This document shows, piece after piece, positions 48,876-62,822 of a DNA stretch of 64,000 nt. Positions within the stretch are counted from its first letter, which is position 1. Each line of letters starts with the position of its first letter. The notes under the pieces were generated by a model. That model worked only from the letters and a program-made list of their open reading frames with translations. It ran no database searches and had not been told where the DNA came from. The DNA is from Homalodisca vitripennis (taxonomy: Eukaryota > Arthropoda > Insecta > Hemiptera > Cicadellidae): the NCBI RefSeq assembly GCF_021130785.1, contig NW_025776808.1:1-64000 (forward strand), given 5' to 3'. Both the position numbers and the translations under genes were made by a program.

Positions 48876-51800
48876 GGCTGATTTTACTGATTTTAAAGAT
48901 AAGAGCGCTGGTTAATAAATAATAGCACTGTAGTCCAGTTTCTTAAGACGAAAATTATCGAGAAGAAGAAAATTATATATACATTGTCTTTTCATCTTAA
49001 TTATTCACTACAACTAACAAAGGAATACCTGTGATCAAAAGCTTAGTGTGATTATTAGATTTAGTAGAACGATATTGGTAATTATCATAAAGAGGCACAA
49101 CAAGCACAAGAGGCACTATATACAAGCAAATGTTCAGTTTTTTTTATATTTTTTTCGAGTAATATATGGATAAAAACAACTTTTATACTTCTTAGCTATT
49201 AATTTTCAATGCTATCGTACTGGCCTTAATTGCATAAACTAAAATTTATCCTTATATTTCCCTCCAAAAAATAACTATTTACTGCCAGCTCAATTTTTCC
49301 TACAGTTTATGTAACCGTAATAATATTAATATACGCTCTAAAAGTGTTCTAGGAAGACTCACGAGTATAAGTTTCAACCAATAGGGAGAGAGCAACCTTT
49401 AAAACCGCTGACTGATGAGTTATGGTTTCAGAGAACTTACGTTATCAAGTGGGGTAATTTATCTGCACGCAAAGTGGTTACAATTCATTCACGTGGCACT
49501 TAATTATGAATTCACCTTTTACATTAAGTCTAAGACATTCATATTGAATTTATATACCACTTAAAAGTTTAATATTTTATATCACGGATCTTTAAACGTC
49601 CTTTTTGAAACTCAAATTTGGATGGATTCGGAAAACTAACAAACATGAAAATTATTTGTTTAATTTTTTGTGTTGACGATGAAACTTTAAGAGGATAACA
49701 TGACTTTGTACGTTTAGCATCGTTATATATTAGTATACTTTTTTGTAACATATAACGACGGCAAATGTTTGAAATCCTATTTCCATGAAAATATTGAAAC
49801 TATAAATCTTTCAATCAAAGATTAAAACCATAATTTGTAATTTACGATAAATTTACGACTTGTAAACTCTCAATTCAAGTCATCACTTCTCACCACTCCT
49901 CTTTGGTGGAGAACACGAGTCTCTAAAGCCGTTTTACTAAGATAAGGATAAACTGGGAATACGAATACGAATAAAAATGCTTGAAAATATTTTTATGTCC
50001 AAGAAAGTATTCCTGACAACAGCATTGCTTCAGGTCTGAACACACTTGGCAACAAAAATAATTCATTCGAAAACTAATACTAAAAGCTAAATATTCCATA
50101 GCATCCTTACATAGTTACGGATATTCGAATAATGCCCTACATCTGCATTTTTCTGTATATCGGTGATTTCAATGGTTGACCGCAAATTGGAGGGTACAAG
50201 GAAATATAAATAGATAATGATAATCCCTATCATTTCCCAAAATAAGTCTTTCTCCGTAAATCGTGCATATGGACTCAATCTTATCTCAATGATCAATATG
50301 GAATACACCTGCTCTCCCAAAGGAGGTTATCCAGAAAATTATAATAAAAGAATACATCTTTCTGAGCATTCTTAAGAACGTTGGAGGAAGCAATCTATCT
50401 CACTGCTTAAGGATAGATTAATCTTACCTTTTCCTAATTATAAGTAAGTGTTAATTCAATGCAGAATAAATAGTAAATATTTACATTTTTACATGCATTA
50501 ATTTATATAAGATGCAAGTGCTATGATGGATAAACATTAAAATTAAGAACAAGTCATTGCTTATTCGAAAACATAAATTATTCGCAGTTTCTTCTGACAA
50601 TAGAATACCGTTTTGTTACTGTCCACTTACAGAGGATAGGTTTTATATAATTCAATAACCAGGATTCGTTACACTTATCCAATTACAGGACAAACTATCT
50701 CTTTTAATAAAGCACAAATTATTGTTCTCACTGAAGTTTATAAAATTCGATACGCATGTAACAATTATTAATTTATACTTTGGTTTGATTTCGTAAACAG
50801 AACAATTAATAATTACAGACAAATTAATAGGTATAATCTAAAACTCCTTGATTCATCAAATTTAATGTGAATATATCATTAAAATAACTCATTTTGTTAT
50901 TTTTGTCTTTACGTTATTTAAAGATTTAAACTTTCACGAACGTAAGTACGAATTAATGTTGAACTTAAAAATACTACACTTTCTTCAAGTTCTGAGGGGT
51001 ATTTAATCCAGAAAACTACATACATTTCGACACAGGTTTGATTTATATGCAACCAGTTGCTCTTGTTTTAGAGTTTGGTCATCATTAAAGTTGAATTATA
51101 TAGAGGAAGAATTAAAGGCGGCAATGGAACCAAATGGAAACCCTCCCTGTTTAACAATTCATAGCTTTACAGATATACATGCTCTGAGATCGGCAAGGGT
51201 TTACATTGGTCAGTAGTCCACGATAGCCACTCAATCGTGTTAAACGATGAAACATATATAAAATAAAACTGCAAGGAACTCTAAGGATTTAATAGTCCCT
51301 TGATGATTAATAGTCCTAAACTTGCAGGAAAACATGTCCCAATCAAATAATGGATCTGTAAAAGAAGTTATGTTAGCCAGTTATGTATATTAAAGTTCTG
51401 AATTGTTTTTATCATGTATGACACCAAAAATAAATCCTCTTGAACTCATAATAGTCCAGATACGAAAGTAAAATGCACATGATCGATAAAGAAGTTTTCC
51501 CTAAGAAATCTATTGATATCAGCCGTACTAGTTTTTGGTAGACGTTTAAATACGCACCAAAAGGGCTAATAATGTTAAATGATTATTTTATCTCAAAATA
51601 CATTTTTTACCTCATTCTTTCAAGTCTGGGCTCATTTCATGCTCGAGATGTCCAGGGTCAGATAAACAGACCTAATTCATACGTAAAAGAAATTTTTTAA
51701 TTACACCTGGTAGTAAGGATGTTTAAAAATTTATTTTTTGCCCGCTATTTTCTCGTTGCCATCATGGTTAGCCATAAGGATAATGTACAAATATTTGCTA

Positions 51801-54800
51801 ACGCTCAGCCAAAACCCATAGAGAGACATGCACCATCATTGAGTTCAGAGCTGCTAATAATATAAATAAAACTGCACACAACATTTAAAATCTATAGATC
51901 AGTTCATTTTCGACGTATCGTGCAGACAAACATAAAAACAAAAATATCATATCATATGGACAAAAGTTAAATTCACCCAGCACCACGAATGAAAAATCGC
52001 CAATGCTCAACCATTAAACAAATACAATTTTTGTAATAATTAATAAATTAAAATCTCAAGCTATACAAAATTAAGAAAAACGATATAACTAAACTGGTAT
52101 ATTTCGCGATAAATACTGAAGAGCTGGAAAAATAACGTCTCACAGAGCTTAATATAACTCTCCTTTAACGAGGTACAATTAGTTCACCTCAAGACACCAC
52201 TGATCTGAGGTTGCATTATATTGGCGGGTTTTAAAAATCTTACAATTTTATTAATTGATTGTATATTTTATGTAAGTGCCAAGAACATACGAGATGTGCA
52301 GTTGGAAGATTTCCCAATAAATAATTTCATATTCAAATGTAAATTGACTTAAATATCCAACAATGTTATAATATTTATCGAAAATATGTCTAGTGCCATT
52401 TCAAACTACATAAAATCTAATATTCTTTACATCATAAGTGTGTTTACTGAATAGCTAAGGACTTGATTCCTCTTCACTAGCCTAAAATAGTTCAATTGCA
52501 ATTAAAAATCTTATAGCTATTTAATCACAAATCATTTTTTGGATTGAATTTCACATGTACCTAATTGTAAAAACTGTTTCAATCTTAATTTCCACACACA
52601 CTGCTCTTTGAACTTAAATCTAAAATTAATCAGGAAATAATTAATCTTGACACCTTGATGTACAGATGTCCTGGAAGTATCCTGTAAAGAACTTTCGGTC
52701 GCGCTAATATGCACAAAATACTATTATTTAATTCATAAACAAATTTTATTATCACTGTTTATTTGCAGCTAAGCTTTGGTTAGCCTGTAACTTTATTTTA
52801 GTCCTTTACCGCCTAACCACTCAAATTTAAATTCCCCACATTGCTTATCCCGAAATTTGGTGATAATTAATACTGATATTACAGAGGTCATAACAAAAAC
52901 TATTGATAATAATCTATACGTTTTACGTTATTCTGAGTAAATGCTCTTGTATCTTTTCCTGAAGTAACTAACCCAAGGTAACCCAGTGCCTACAACAAAG
53001 TTCATAAAAACAGATTATTTTATATTTCATCATTTTTCAGTTATTTTGGAGTTGTGGCTTTGTGAATATTGACTTTGAAATGCATTCATATTAATAAATG
53101 ACTAATGACACATTTAATGGGTTCCCACCATTGCATTTTTGTTTGATATTTGATTTTCTTTAATTAGTTACATTGATTTTAGATTAAACTCCATTGCCTA
53201 ACTATTGGGTTTCCAAACAATGAAGAAATCTGTCATCTGAGATTTCCCCAAACTCACCTAAGCATACTCAAAAGGTTTAATATCCATATTATTAGTTTTA
53301 ACTAGCGAAAAGTATTCTACATAGAAATTAAAGTATATTACTGAAGTGAGAGACTTGCAATGTTGGAAATTATCTGGATAAAATAAAAGGAAAATAACAA
53401 TTATATTAAAATTGTATTATATTTACAAAAAGAACTTACTTTTAACAAATATTAATTTTTTCAAAAATAAGTTCTAAAATGTGAAGGTCATCCAAGGTAA
53501 TTAGGAAATTAGAGACGGAAATGATATCCTCACCCTACTTATCTCGGAGGGCTCCTTTATAGTTTCACTTTAGATGATTGCTTCCTTACTATAAATTAAG
53601 AATCACATTAATATTTTGAAGTAAGTAATAAAAGTACCTAGAAGCAATATATAACATTAAAAATCATTAACATAAAATGTGTGATATCCATCAATTTAAG
53701 TTTAATATCGCGCGTGTTTATTTTATAGTTGTTTCTTTCTGATTAATATTTCTCGTATTGTAGCTTTATAAAATACTTCAATTATTTTATTTATGTAACA
53801 CTTACATATAAAGGTTTGTATAAGAAATAAATTATTTCTCACTCAATCGAATTAATGTAAGTTTAATACTGGTAATAACTTGGTACTCGTGAAAATAATT
53901 TAAATACTGTGTCCTAACGAGTTTTGGAATGTAATATAACGTTTAGGCAAAATGGGCAAGTACATGACTCTATATTGCCAACAACATTGCCTCTTCATGG
54001 AATGTTCAGAATTCGTGATTAAATTATCTGAGTTAATGTTTCTGTAACCACTCCAGTACTATTTTTCACTAAGACTACCTCCAAAACTTTTGCTAAATAT
54101 GAAATAAAATATTTTCTTTGTCGAAATAAAAATATTATAAGTTAAAAAATTAAAATTAAAATAGATTTTAAAACTATTAAATTATTAAGACCACTTCAAT
54201 ACTTTAAGCTGCGACGAGAGTTTTTACGAAATAAACCAATGGCAAGTTTTTTTGGAAAAATAAAATTTTGCACTAAAACGAGGTTAAAATCTATATCGCC
54301 AGTAATTATACGAGTATGAAGATTTTATATCTTGAACAAAACTATAAATTCCTTTATTTAATAAACTCCCTTAAACTAAAAATGATATTTTTACTATAAT
54401 TTTCTTTAAGTAACCGTCTACTATTAATGAATGATGTCAAAGATTAAAGTCCACGGCTTCATATAAGTACCTGTGAAACGTCAGGTATGTCGGAGATGCC
54501 CATTCACTGAACGTGAAGCTAGCGTAAATACATCAGTCGCAACCTGTATTAAGCGTAAATATTTATTCGCTGAACTGATTTTATTTTATAGTTTTTTAGC
54601 ATGATAAAATGTTTTCGTACTATTTTCACGTACTTGAAAGAAAGTAATATTTATTTATTTTGCATAGAGATATTGTGTTCAGTTCTCACAATAAAATTTG
54701 TTGTACGCCTTTATAAAGCATAATAGTAAAATCACTGATGTAAACAGTATTTAACGATAACTGCCAAATTAGATGTAACGCAATCGTTTGATTCTTTTAG

Positions 54801-54951
54801 TCAATATGTTGTATTTACTAAAAGTTTTTGTATCATCTATATTACTTACGATAATAGAGGCAGAGAATTAATGACGCATTTTAGCTTTTCACATTAAAAG
54901 CATTTATATTAGTACGTTTACAAAGGCGTTCAATCTTTTTCTGGACATAAA
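48876..54951. other. AT-rich DNA between the duplicated blocks
   Basis: Apart from dispersed copy B (51745-51935) I find no gene or recognisable element. Frames at 49569-49751, 50087-50320 and 52532-52714 (all minus) are AT-rich and featureless. Confidence 0.5.
51745..51935 (-). repeat. Dispersed repeat family, copy B
   Basis: Contains GCTAACGCTCAGCCAAAACC, GACATGCACCATCATTGAG and the flanking CGTTGCCATCATGG. Aligns with the copies at 19.4, 47.7 (inverted) and 57.8 kb. Confidence 0.75.
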
Positions 54952-55031
54952 ATAATGTTGGCAGGTGACTGTGAGTGTAAAATTACATGAGACTTAATTT
55001 TCCACCTGCCTGCAGATGGTGTTGATTTCTG
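54952..55031 (-). repeat. About 80-bp block, inverted partner of 26.9 kb
   Basis: The reverse complement aligns with 26918-27001, including AACACCATCTGCAG and TGTAATTTTACACTC. Contains CAGATG and CAGGTG E-box-like sites. Confidence 0.8.
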
Positions 55032-55767
55032 GGATTAATACTCAAATACAATATGGGGTATATCTAAAAATCATAACATTTTGAAAAAAGCTGAGAAATT
55101 TATTCTGGGTTAGCCTCCAATGGCTCCGATAATTCTTGTTGGAATATTAGATGCTATAATGAAAGGTTATCTTACTGAACGACTTTCAGTTACTATTTAA
55201 TTCAGGATGTTTTACTTCTTTTTAAGCTGATAGTTGGATTCGTAATTTAACCCAACAGATTTTAATACTAATATTGTATTATTAAATATTATTGTTATGA
55301 AGTTTCATTCGTGGATAAAATTCGTTAGAGGTAACTAACTGCCTTTAACATAAACAAACATAGAATAATTTTTCTCTTAGATTTCTAGACATATTTTAAA
55401 CCTTTCCTATAAGAGCAATAATTTTTTTATTCCTCTCTGAATTGCAAATGGACCTTCCATGGAATTGAGCACTTCTTGATGCTATCAGTTTATATGTATA
55501 TAGGTACTTTGTGCATAATTTATATATTGAACTGCTATACTTTACTATTAGGACTTTAAATTCTAGATTAAATCGATAAATATATTAATCTGGATAACTT
55601 AGGCCTTGAGTAGTGAATAACTTAAACTTCTGTAGGGAAGAAGGAAATCGGAGCTTCCTCATCTGAATTGAAACACTGTTTAGTTGACAGAATAAAGTTA
55701 TAAAAGAAAATAATACACGAATGATATTTGAAGCTATTTGACACAAACCGAGCACCCCATTGCAATT
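55032..55767. other. AT-rich DNA before the second duplicated block
   Basis: Nothing recognised. Confidence 0.5.
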
Positions 55768-55977
55768 CTATTCCTGTACGAGTTTTATATCATGTCGAGA
55801 AATAACAAACTTATCCAACTACTTGTCTCATTCCTCTATGTTGTAAATTGGATTGACAAAGTAACAGCCTGTGCCGAGACACATGGAGCGCTGTCTGCAG
55901 ACAAGTGACGTCAATTGTCCACATTCTGTGCACTTCACTCAGCTGCACTTTGTCTCGATTAATAACGACCCTCTCCA
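55768..55977 (+). repeat. Duplicated 210-bp block, copy 2
   Basis: 97% identical to 47413-47622, 8355 bases downstream and in the same orientation. Confidence 0.93.
55792..55908 (+). CDS. 38-codon micro-ORF, copy 2
   Basis: The same length and frame as the ORF at 47437-47553, with a single amino-acid change (Thr for Pro) after the hydrophobic segment. Coding status is unproven. Confidence 0.2.
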   Translation: MSRNNKLIQLLVSFLYVVNWIDKVTACAETHGALSADK

Positions 55978-56910
55978 GGATACTGTACGTTACATTCTCA
56001 CTGGGTATTAATTATATTTCATTGTAATCAATTTTTATTTACAATAATACTGCAAACGGGCTACTAGCAGGCAGATCTAATTTGGACGTTTTATACGGAT
56101 AAATCGATACGTATACGATAATACGTCAAAGTAGTAGTGTCTATAATCATAAGTAGTTTTGAATACATTAACCTAATCTTATCTTTAATTCATATAGCAC
56201 ATGTAATAAAATATTATGTAACCATTAAGGCTCATTACGGTAGTAATTGTAAAGCTCTACAGATTGTCCACTGTTATGTGAATTTCACTGCTCGGAGAGA
56301 ACGTTACAAAGAACTCATTATTGCCGACGACAAGGGAGCTACAACAGAGAGCTATGTATCCCTGGGCTGACATTCGCTATAATTGTGTAATTGGAAGCCC
56401 TGCAGGTCCCTGTTAAATTGTTTTATACTTTTATAAAAGAAGAATTTAATTCAGTTCCGTATGTGTTCAATATTATATTGTAGTTTCTCTTAGCTATATT
56501 ATAGTTATTTTGGTTATAAAAAGGTTTAAAACACATTATCTGTTCAAAGAATAACACTTATATTAAACTTATTTCTTGCCTTGATCTTATTATTTTAACG
56601 ATTAAATTATGTAAAACAGGCATTTCAACTAACGTGCAATTTGGGTAAAGTATTAATTGAACGAAGTTGGAGCGTACACAAATACGGTGTTTTTTTTTTA
56701 CCTATGAAACCTATTACACAGAAGTAATTGCACCAATTACTCATAAAGAATTAACATTAATATAATCTAAAATAAATTTTATTCAAATAAAATTTGCCCT
56801 TCATATTACACTATCTTATGTATTTAATATATATTGTATACACTTATTTAGAATTATTAGAATATTACGATTATATCAATATCGTAACAAATGGATTAGT
56901 CTAAGGAATT
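55978..56910. other. Spacer between the second pair of blocks
   Basis: Similarity to the copy-1 spacer fades after about 60 bases. A 77-codon frame at 56137-56370, GC-richer toward its end (FTARRERYKELIIADDKGAT), is unrecognised. Confidence 0.45.
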
Positions 56911-57050
56911 TCCAAGAACATCTTTGTCTGTCGGTAATGAGACTAAGCGGATTGTTATCTGTTGTTAGCTCTCATTAGCTGAACAGCCACAGCTCGGGTT
57001 ATCCTGGCTCAGAAGAGCATCAAAGGGAAGTTTACAATGATTTGTGAAAA
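56911..57050 (+). repeat. Duplicated 140-bp block, copy 2
   Basis: About 89% identical to 48736-48875, 8175 bases downstream, gap-free. Weaker similarity extends upstream to about 56876. Confidence 0.9.
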
Positions 57051-60000
57051 ATAATAACTCAGAATATTCAAGGATAAAAATACTAATATATTCTGTGATC
57101 TCTAAACCTTTATATACATGTACATTCAGTATTTTCCAGTATATTTCAGTATAAAACACACTGTGTATTACCAGTTCTAATTGGAATTGACCCTATTATG
57201 TTCTACTAAGATAATAAAAGTGTTCTAACGACAATTAAACCGTGTCGTTAAATAGTGACTGTGGTTCATAGATTCTATTAGAAAACATACATGATACTCG
57301 TCTACTCATTTCACTGTCATGATTTGTTGGAAAAGATCGTTTGGAAATCTTTAGTTTCTGTTGTGAACGGTACTCGTATATATACTTATTAATTTTAGGT
57401 TACCTACAGATTTCTTAAGATTATTTGTCCAGTGATGATACAATGGCATCGCCTCTACGGAACAGTATTGCTATGTATTTATCAAATATTGAAGACTGGT
57501 CTTCTTTTCATTAATAATTTTTAAATGTTTATATTCAAACATTTATTTCTCAATTGAAATATTTCAGTGGCGTGTAACTTTAACTATACAAAAAATATAT
57601 CTTCATCGATTTCTTGAGGTTTAAAATAAAATCATTCTCGATATATCTTGCTACATGATAAATTCAGATGTTTGTCTATTCAGCTTGGTTTTATATTAGT
57701 GTTTCAAATTATCTACACAACAAGACACTATAAAATGGGGTTGTATATGTTGAGACAGTTAGTCTAAATATGTTTCTATGTTACATGTTTGAATAATATA
57801 CGTGCATTGAGCTTATTTACAAATTTATTTATTTTTATATTTTCTTGTTGCAATTAATTATGGCTACTCATAAGACCAATTTAAACATATTCGGCAACCC
57901 CCAGCAAAATCCTATCGAGTGACATGTACCATCATCAAAGTCAGTGTTCCTCATATAGTATAAATTAATCTTCATGCAAAGTATATAGACAGATAAACAG
58001 AAATTCCAGCTCCACGTGAGATAAGGTGCGGTAATTCTCAGCAAATAAAATAAGTTAAAATTTATAACTAAATGTTATTTAATTTGGTTTCCCACTTTTT
58101 TTGGCTTAAAATTTAATTTAAACTCATGAACAACATTAAGTTGTTTTATGAAAACTCAGAGCGATTGAAAAAATTTAAAACTAAACAACTTTTAAATGGG
58201 ACCCCAGGCCGGAGTTTCTGCACACTGTCTTCATAAAAATCCAAGAAAACGTTTTTTATTGTTCTTAAGGGTTGATTTTGTGGGGAAAAGTTTAGTTCTT
58301 AATTATAGGATAGCACAGCCTCTCAAAATCGTTTTCAGATACCTTACATGAAACACTCTGTATAAACCAAGCATTGTCGCTATGTACACATATTGTAAAA
58401 TTGTTATCTCTTTCTTAAATTAAGACAATTTAAACTTATTGCCACTGCCAACAAAGCCATAGATCAAATTCTACGTATATATTATTTTCTAAACAAGGAT
58501 AAATTAAGGATACGGATTATTACTAATAAATCTCACAGCTAAATCAAAACAATCCTATCTCTACTTCAATGGGTATTTATGGAGTACTATTTTAACTGCT
58601 GAATTTATTTAATTACAAGTTACTATCAAAACAGAAATAGAATACAGTGGAGAGTTTGCCTACATTGTAGAAACGTTGCAGGGAAAGGCTCAAAGGGTTC
58701 GTCTTAGAGCGGGTACCGACCACATTATGAATAACTCAGCCTCATCCTGCTTGTTGAGTCCACTACAGTGTGAATCAGAATTTAAAGGCAAAGTTCTTTC
58801 ATGAGCAATGTTATCATCAATTGTACGTTTTGTTTGGCCATTACTGTTTGTAATTCATGGGGTGTCATATGCCTATTTAGACAATTCGGTATTTGGTAAT
58901 TTCGTTCATTACCAATAAAATATTAGGTAATGTTGTTTGATTCCAGGAACATCATATATAAAGGTACAGAACAATGGTTTTATTGTAACGTCAAGTAAAA
59001 TTTCAATGAACAGATAGATAAGAGAAATTTTTAAAATCAACCCCCAAAAGATTTTGTTCAGAAACCGGCCTCAGTCAGTGATAGTATGTATTGCCTGCAA
59101 AGAGGTGTTAAAAAATCCTCAATTTTCTCGGAAATGAAATATTTGTGACCCCACGTGTACTGGACAAAAAGTTGTTGTATTCACATCCGCTCTCGACCCT
59201 GCGCACTTTTATCGTGACACTCAGTTTACATCTATACGTAAGCCTATTACGGTCTAGGAGGAATCCTATCTGCTTCATATGTACATACAAACATCTGAGA
59301 AACCTACTTCGGTTAAAAGGTGTACTTTCAGTTGCGACTGTACAAAATCACTTACGGTGTACAGTTGACTTTTCCTTATTCCCCCGATCAATAACCCAAA
59401 TACTACTTCATTCTCAAACTAAAAATGGTCTCACTTTGAAGGTCCTGATAAAAGAAAAGTATTAACCCAAACTTGAGCTCTCTATTAACCCGGCACAAAA
59501 AGCAGCTAAATACAAAGTTTTGGAGACAGAATTAACCTACGCAATAGTAACTTTTTGGCGCAGCTAACAATTTACAAATTTTAAGGACCGCTTGTTTTCT
59601 CTTTTTGAAGACAGTCATAAAAGTTTACAAACTAGGAAAGCTATAAATTTTGTTGTAACCCGTATCTTTTAATGTTAACAATGAAGGGGAGAACAGTACT
59701 AAAAACAATTTCCTAATATTATTATGAATTCTTCAAGCAGGTAGGTTATAGCATATCAGCATATCGTTTCACAAGAAATGTTAAAATTGTTTCCCCGCAG
59801 TGGATTGACAATGCGCAATGCGGTTTAAACATGTGACACAAATCTTTCTTATGTTTGTTAAGAATCCCTTTTATTTTTGTACAATCCGTATTCTCCGATC
59901 ATAAAATCTTGTGGCTACGATTTGTGCACTCTGTCTTTGAAAATTTATTATTGATGTTTTAGTGTTAAAGAACAATAATAGAGCATTCCATTGTGCCAAA

Positions 60001-62822
60001 ACACATTGAATTTGAATACGTACCGCATTGTATACAAAACTATGTATGCGTGTGTAGTTAGAATTTTTTATTTATGTTGGTTTTAAATAAACTTGATATA
60101 AGCTTCATAAAAACTAATACTAATAAAAATCCAATTTAAACTGCAGGTTAAGATCTTACTGAAACTCTGAACTGTTGGCAGTGAGTTTATCTCGAGATTG
60201 TATCAGCGACCGGACATGGGAACTTCTTATCTCCACAAGACACCCATTTGCGAGTTTTGAACTCGATTTCCTCAAGAAACTACACTTTTTACAACTTATT
60301 GAGTGAATATAAATCTTAGTAATAACTTTCAATATATATCATATTACATGCACTCTCATTTTTTAGGGGAATATTCCAAATAATAATGAATATAAACCTA
60401 TTATGTCCGACTCCTCGTTTAGTGCTTCTAAAGATGTAAATAAACATTACGCTTTGTATACTAATACTAATAAATACTGTTAAGGTAGTCTTATAACAAA
60501 CTTAATTCACTTATTAACAGTGATTTAGCAAATTGAATTCCAAATTTATTTTAAAGGCAATTAGACGAATATTATTCAATTCCGGGCATAGAAATCAATC
60601 ACAGACGAGTAATAATTACTGAACTGTACTTGGACATATGTGTCTTTCACACCAATATCCTGATTGGCCTAAACTCCACAGATTCTTTAGTCAAATATTA
60701 AATTTAGAGAACTATCCATGGCCTTTTCTCAATACTGTACGATCGTTCACATGTACTGTTTCTCTAAAGACCGAGATCATTATTATACCATAAATGCCTC
60801 ATAAGGTATTGGCATTGGTGGCTTGGGGTTGGAATGTGTTATTTCTTTATGAGGCAGAACTTCATCAGATAGCTGATTTCAGACACAAATTTCAGAGATC
60901 GGATTCAACTAGAGGTTGAAAGTTTATAGCATTATTTGTCTGCACAGTATATTTTGTTCTAGGGGGACATACGGACAGTGTAGACATCACAGTTGTTATA
61001 CTTCGAGAATTTCAGTGGCTCAGTAAGTCGAAATAACATATGTATTTATAGATGCAAAGCTTCTAGTAAATAATTAATAGTGTTAGAAGTGGGTTTTTTG
61101 CACGTCAATTGTAATATAGACTACTAATGTTTTGGTGGAGACAGAATGTTTGTTTGAACATCGTAATACAATTGGAAATGGAATAAATAGTAATACCCGT
61201 ACGTAGCAATGACAGTAACGCAAGATATCACCTATTTATAGTTGTCTCTGATGTTGAAACGATGCAAAGGTTCGTTTTGAGCTTCTTCGTCGTCACTTTT
61301 CCTTTGGATCTCTACAGACGAATATGACTCCAGATTCAAGGAGGGAAGTCTGGGACAGTAAATAGCATAAACACCCCAGTTTATTTTGGATTTTTAATAA
61401 GGCTCTCTGCTCTACTTTACTAAATGGGTTAAAATCAATGAGAGAGGAAAACTAGGTGCATGTCTTCCAAAACATATCCGAAGGCAAACGCTGTGAAATG
61501 ATCTCAATGAGGTCCATCTTTGAATCTTCTGGGTGTAGTGATGGAAAAGCGGATGGACTGAAGAGAAGATTTCTCCAATATTAATTTTTTTATTTCATGT
61601 TTTCATACCATTTCAATCAAGTTGGTAGTCAGTAACTTTTCAAATCTAGTGCAAATTAGATAAGAAAGTTAAGTCTTTCAACATCTCGATACCTAAATTG
61701 AAATACGCAGTGGCATATAGCTCGTGTATTGATATGGAGTAGGATGAGGAAATAAGATGTTGCTTTAATGTAAATATCGTAGTAGATACAGGATATGACC
61801 ATTGAGATGCATTACATGATCCCATCATCGAGGCCTCGTACAGCAATACTAGGGATGATTTAGATGGTACCAATTCTTAGCAATACAAAGGAATGGTACC
61901 AATTCCTTTTTACAAAAATTACACGTAATATTTGTAATCATAATAAATATTGCATCAGATTGTAAACAGTCACGTTCTAATTGAAATTATTTAATATAAT
62001 TATTTCCCTTCTACCAATTAATATGTCTCTTGCGATGGTGTTAACTGATTTACGTATTACTATTTTTCGGTGTAAATAATTATATCATGTATCTGCTTGG
62101 TATTTTGAAACTCCTTTTGAAACAATGACACAGTAAAAATAAAAGTAAGAACACTGATTCGGTTACAAAATAAATGCGTGTTCACTTAGTTTACTTTACC
62201 ACGTACAGTAATGTGCATTTTGTTTAATAGGTGACCGTTAGAAAATATCGTATGGTTCTTAAAAATAAAAATCAGTATAGTTAATAAACATAGGATAGAT
62301 TGCTTCTACATGGATTTTTTGTTTCAGCCTGACTTTCTGCTAATTTAGACAACACAACACTTTCACTACAAGCTCAGAAAATTGTAACAAACTGCCCGCA
62401 ATATCCTCCTTTAGCCGAGGTTTGGACAATTCCATCCCCTATAGTGTCCTACAATGTGTGTGATAAGATCCCACCATAGTTACGGATAGGATATCTAAGT
62501 TCTTTGTTTCTCCTTTTAACTTAATAATGGAATAAAATGCTGTAAAACATTAATATATCTGTACAACAAAATTTATTAAGGCTTTCCTAAAATTTACCTA
62601 TAGTTTAATAAAATTATTTCAACATGTCAGAATATCTCTCCACTCCCATATTAACCATGTTATCTACAACCACTAACAAAATGTCTTACTTGCTTCAATT
62701 TTTTACACTTTTTATATAAAATGCGTGGAATCTTGTTGGTATTTTTTACCTTGGACGTACTTTCATTTGTTCTTTTTAGATACCAAAAGTAAAAATAAGT
62801 AAATAATGTCTTATTTACTTAC
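57051..62822. other. AT-rich DNA without recognisable genes
   Basis: Includes dispersed copy C. A 106-codon frame at 59145-59465 and its minus-strand shadow are unrecognised. A spaced 10-bp inverted repeat, TGCCTCATAA/TTATGAGGCA, lies near 60794-60865. Confidence 0.5.
57840..58013 (-). repeat. Dispersed repeat family, copy C
   Basis: TCTTGTTGCAATTAATTATG, CATATTCGGCAACCC, GAGTGACATGTACCATCAT and CATGCAAAGT align with copies A and B in the same order. Confidence 0.7.

Noticed and set aside
59145..59465. 106-codon plus-strand frame
   Set aside because: No domain, no splice or promoter support, and composition like its flanks; likely chance.
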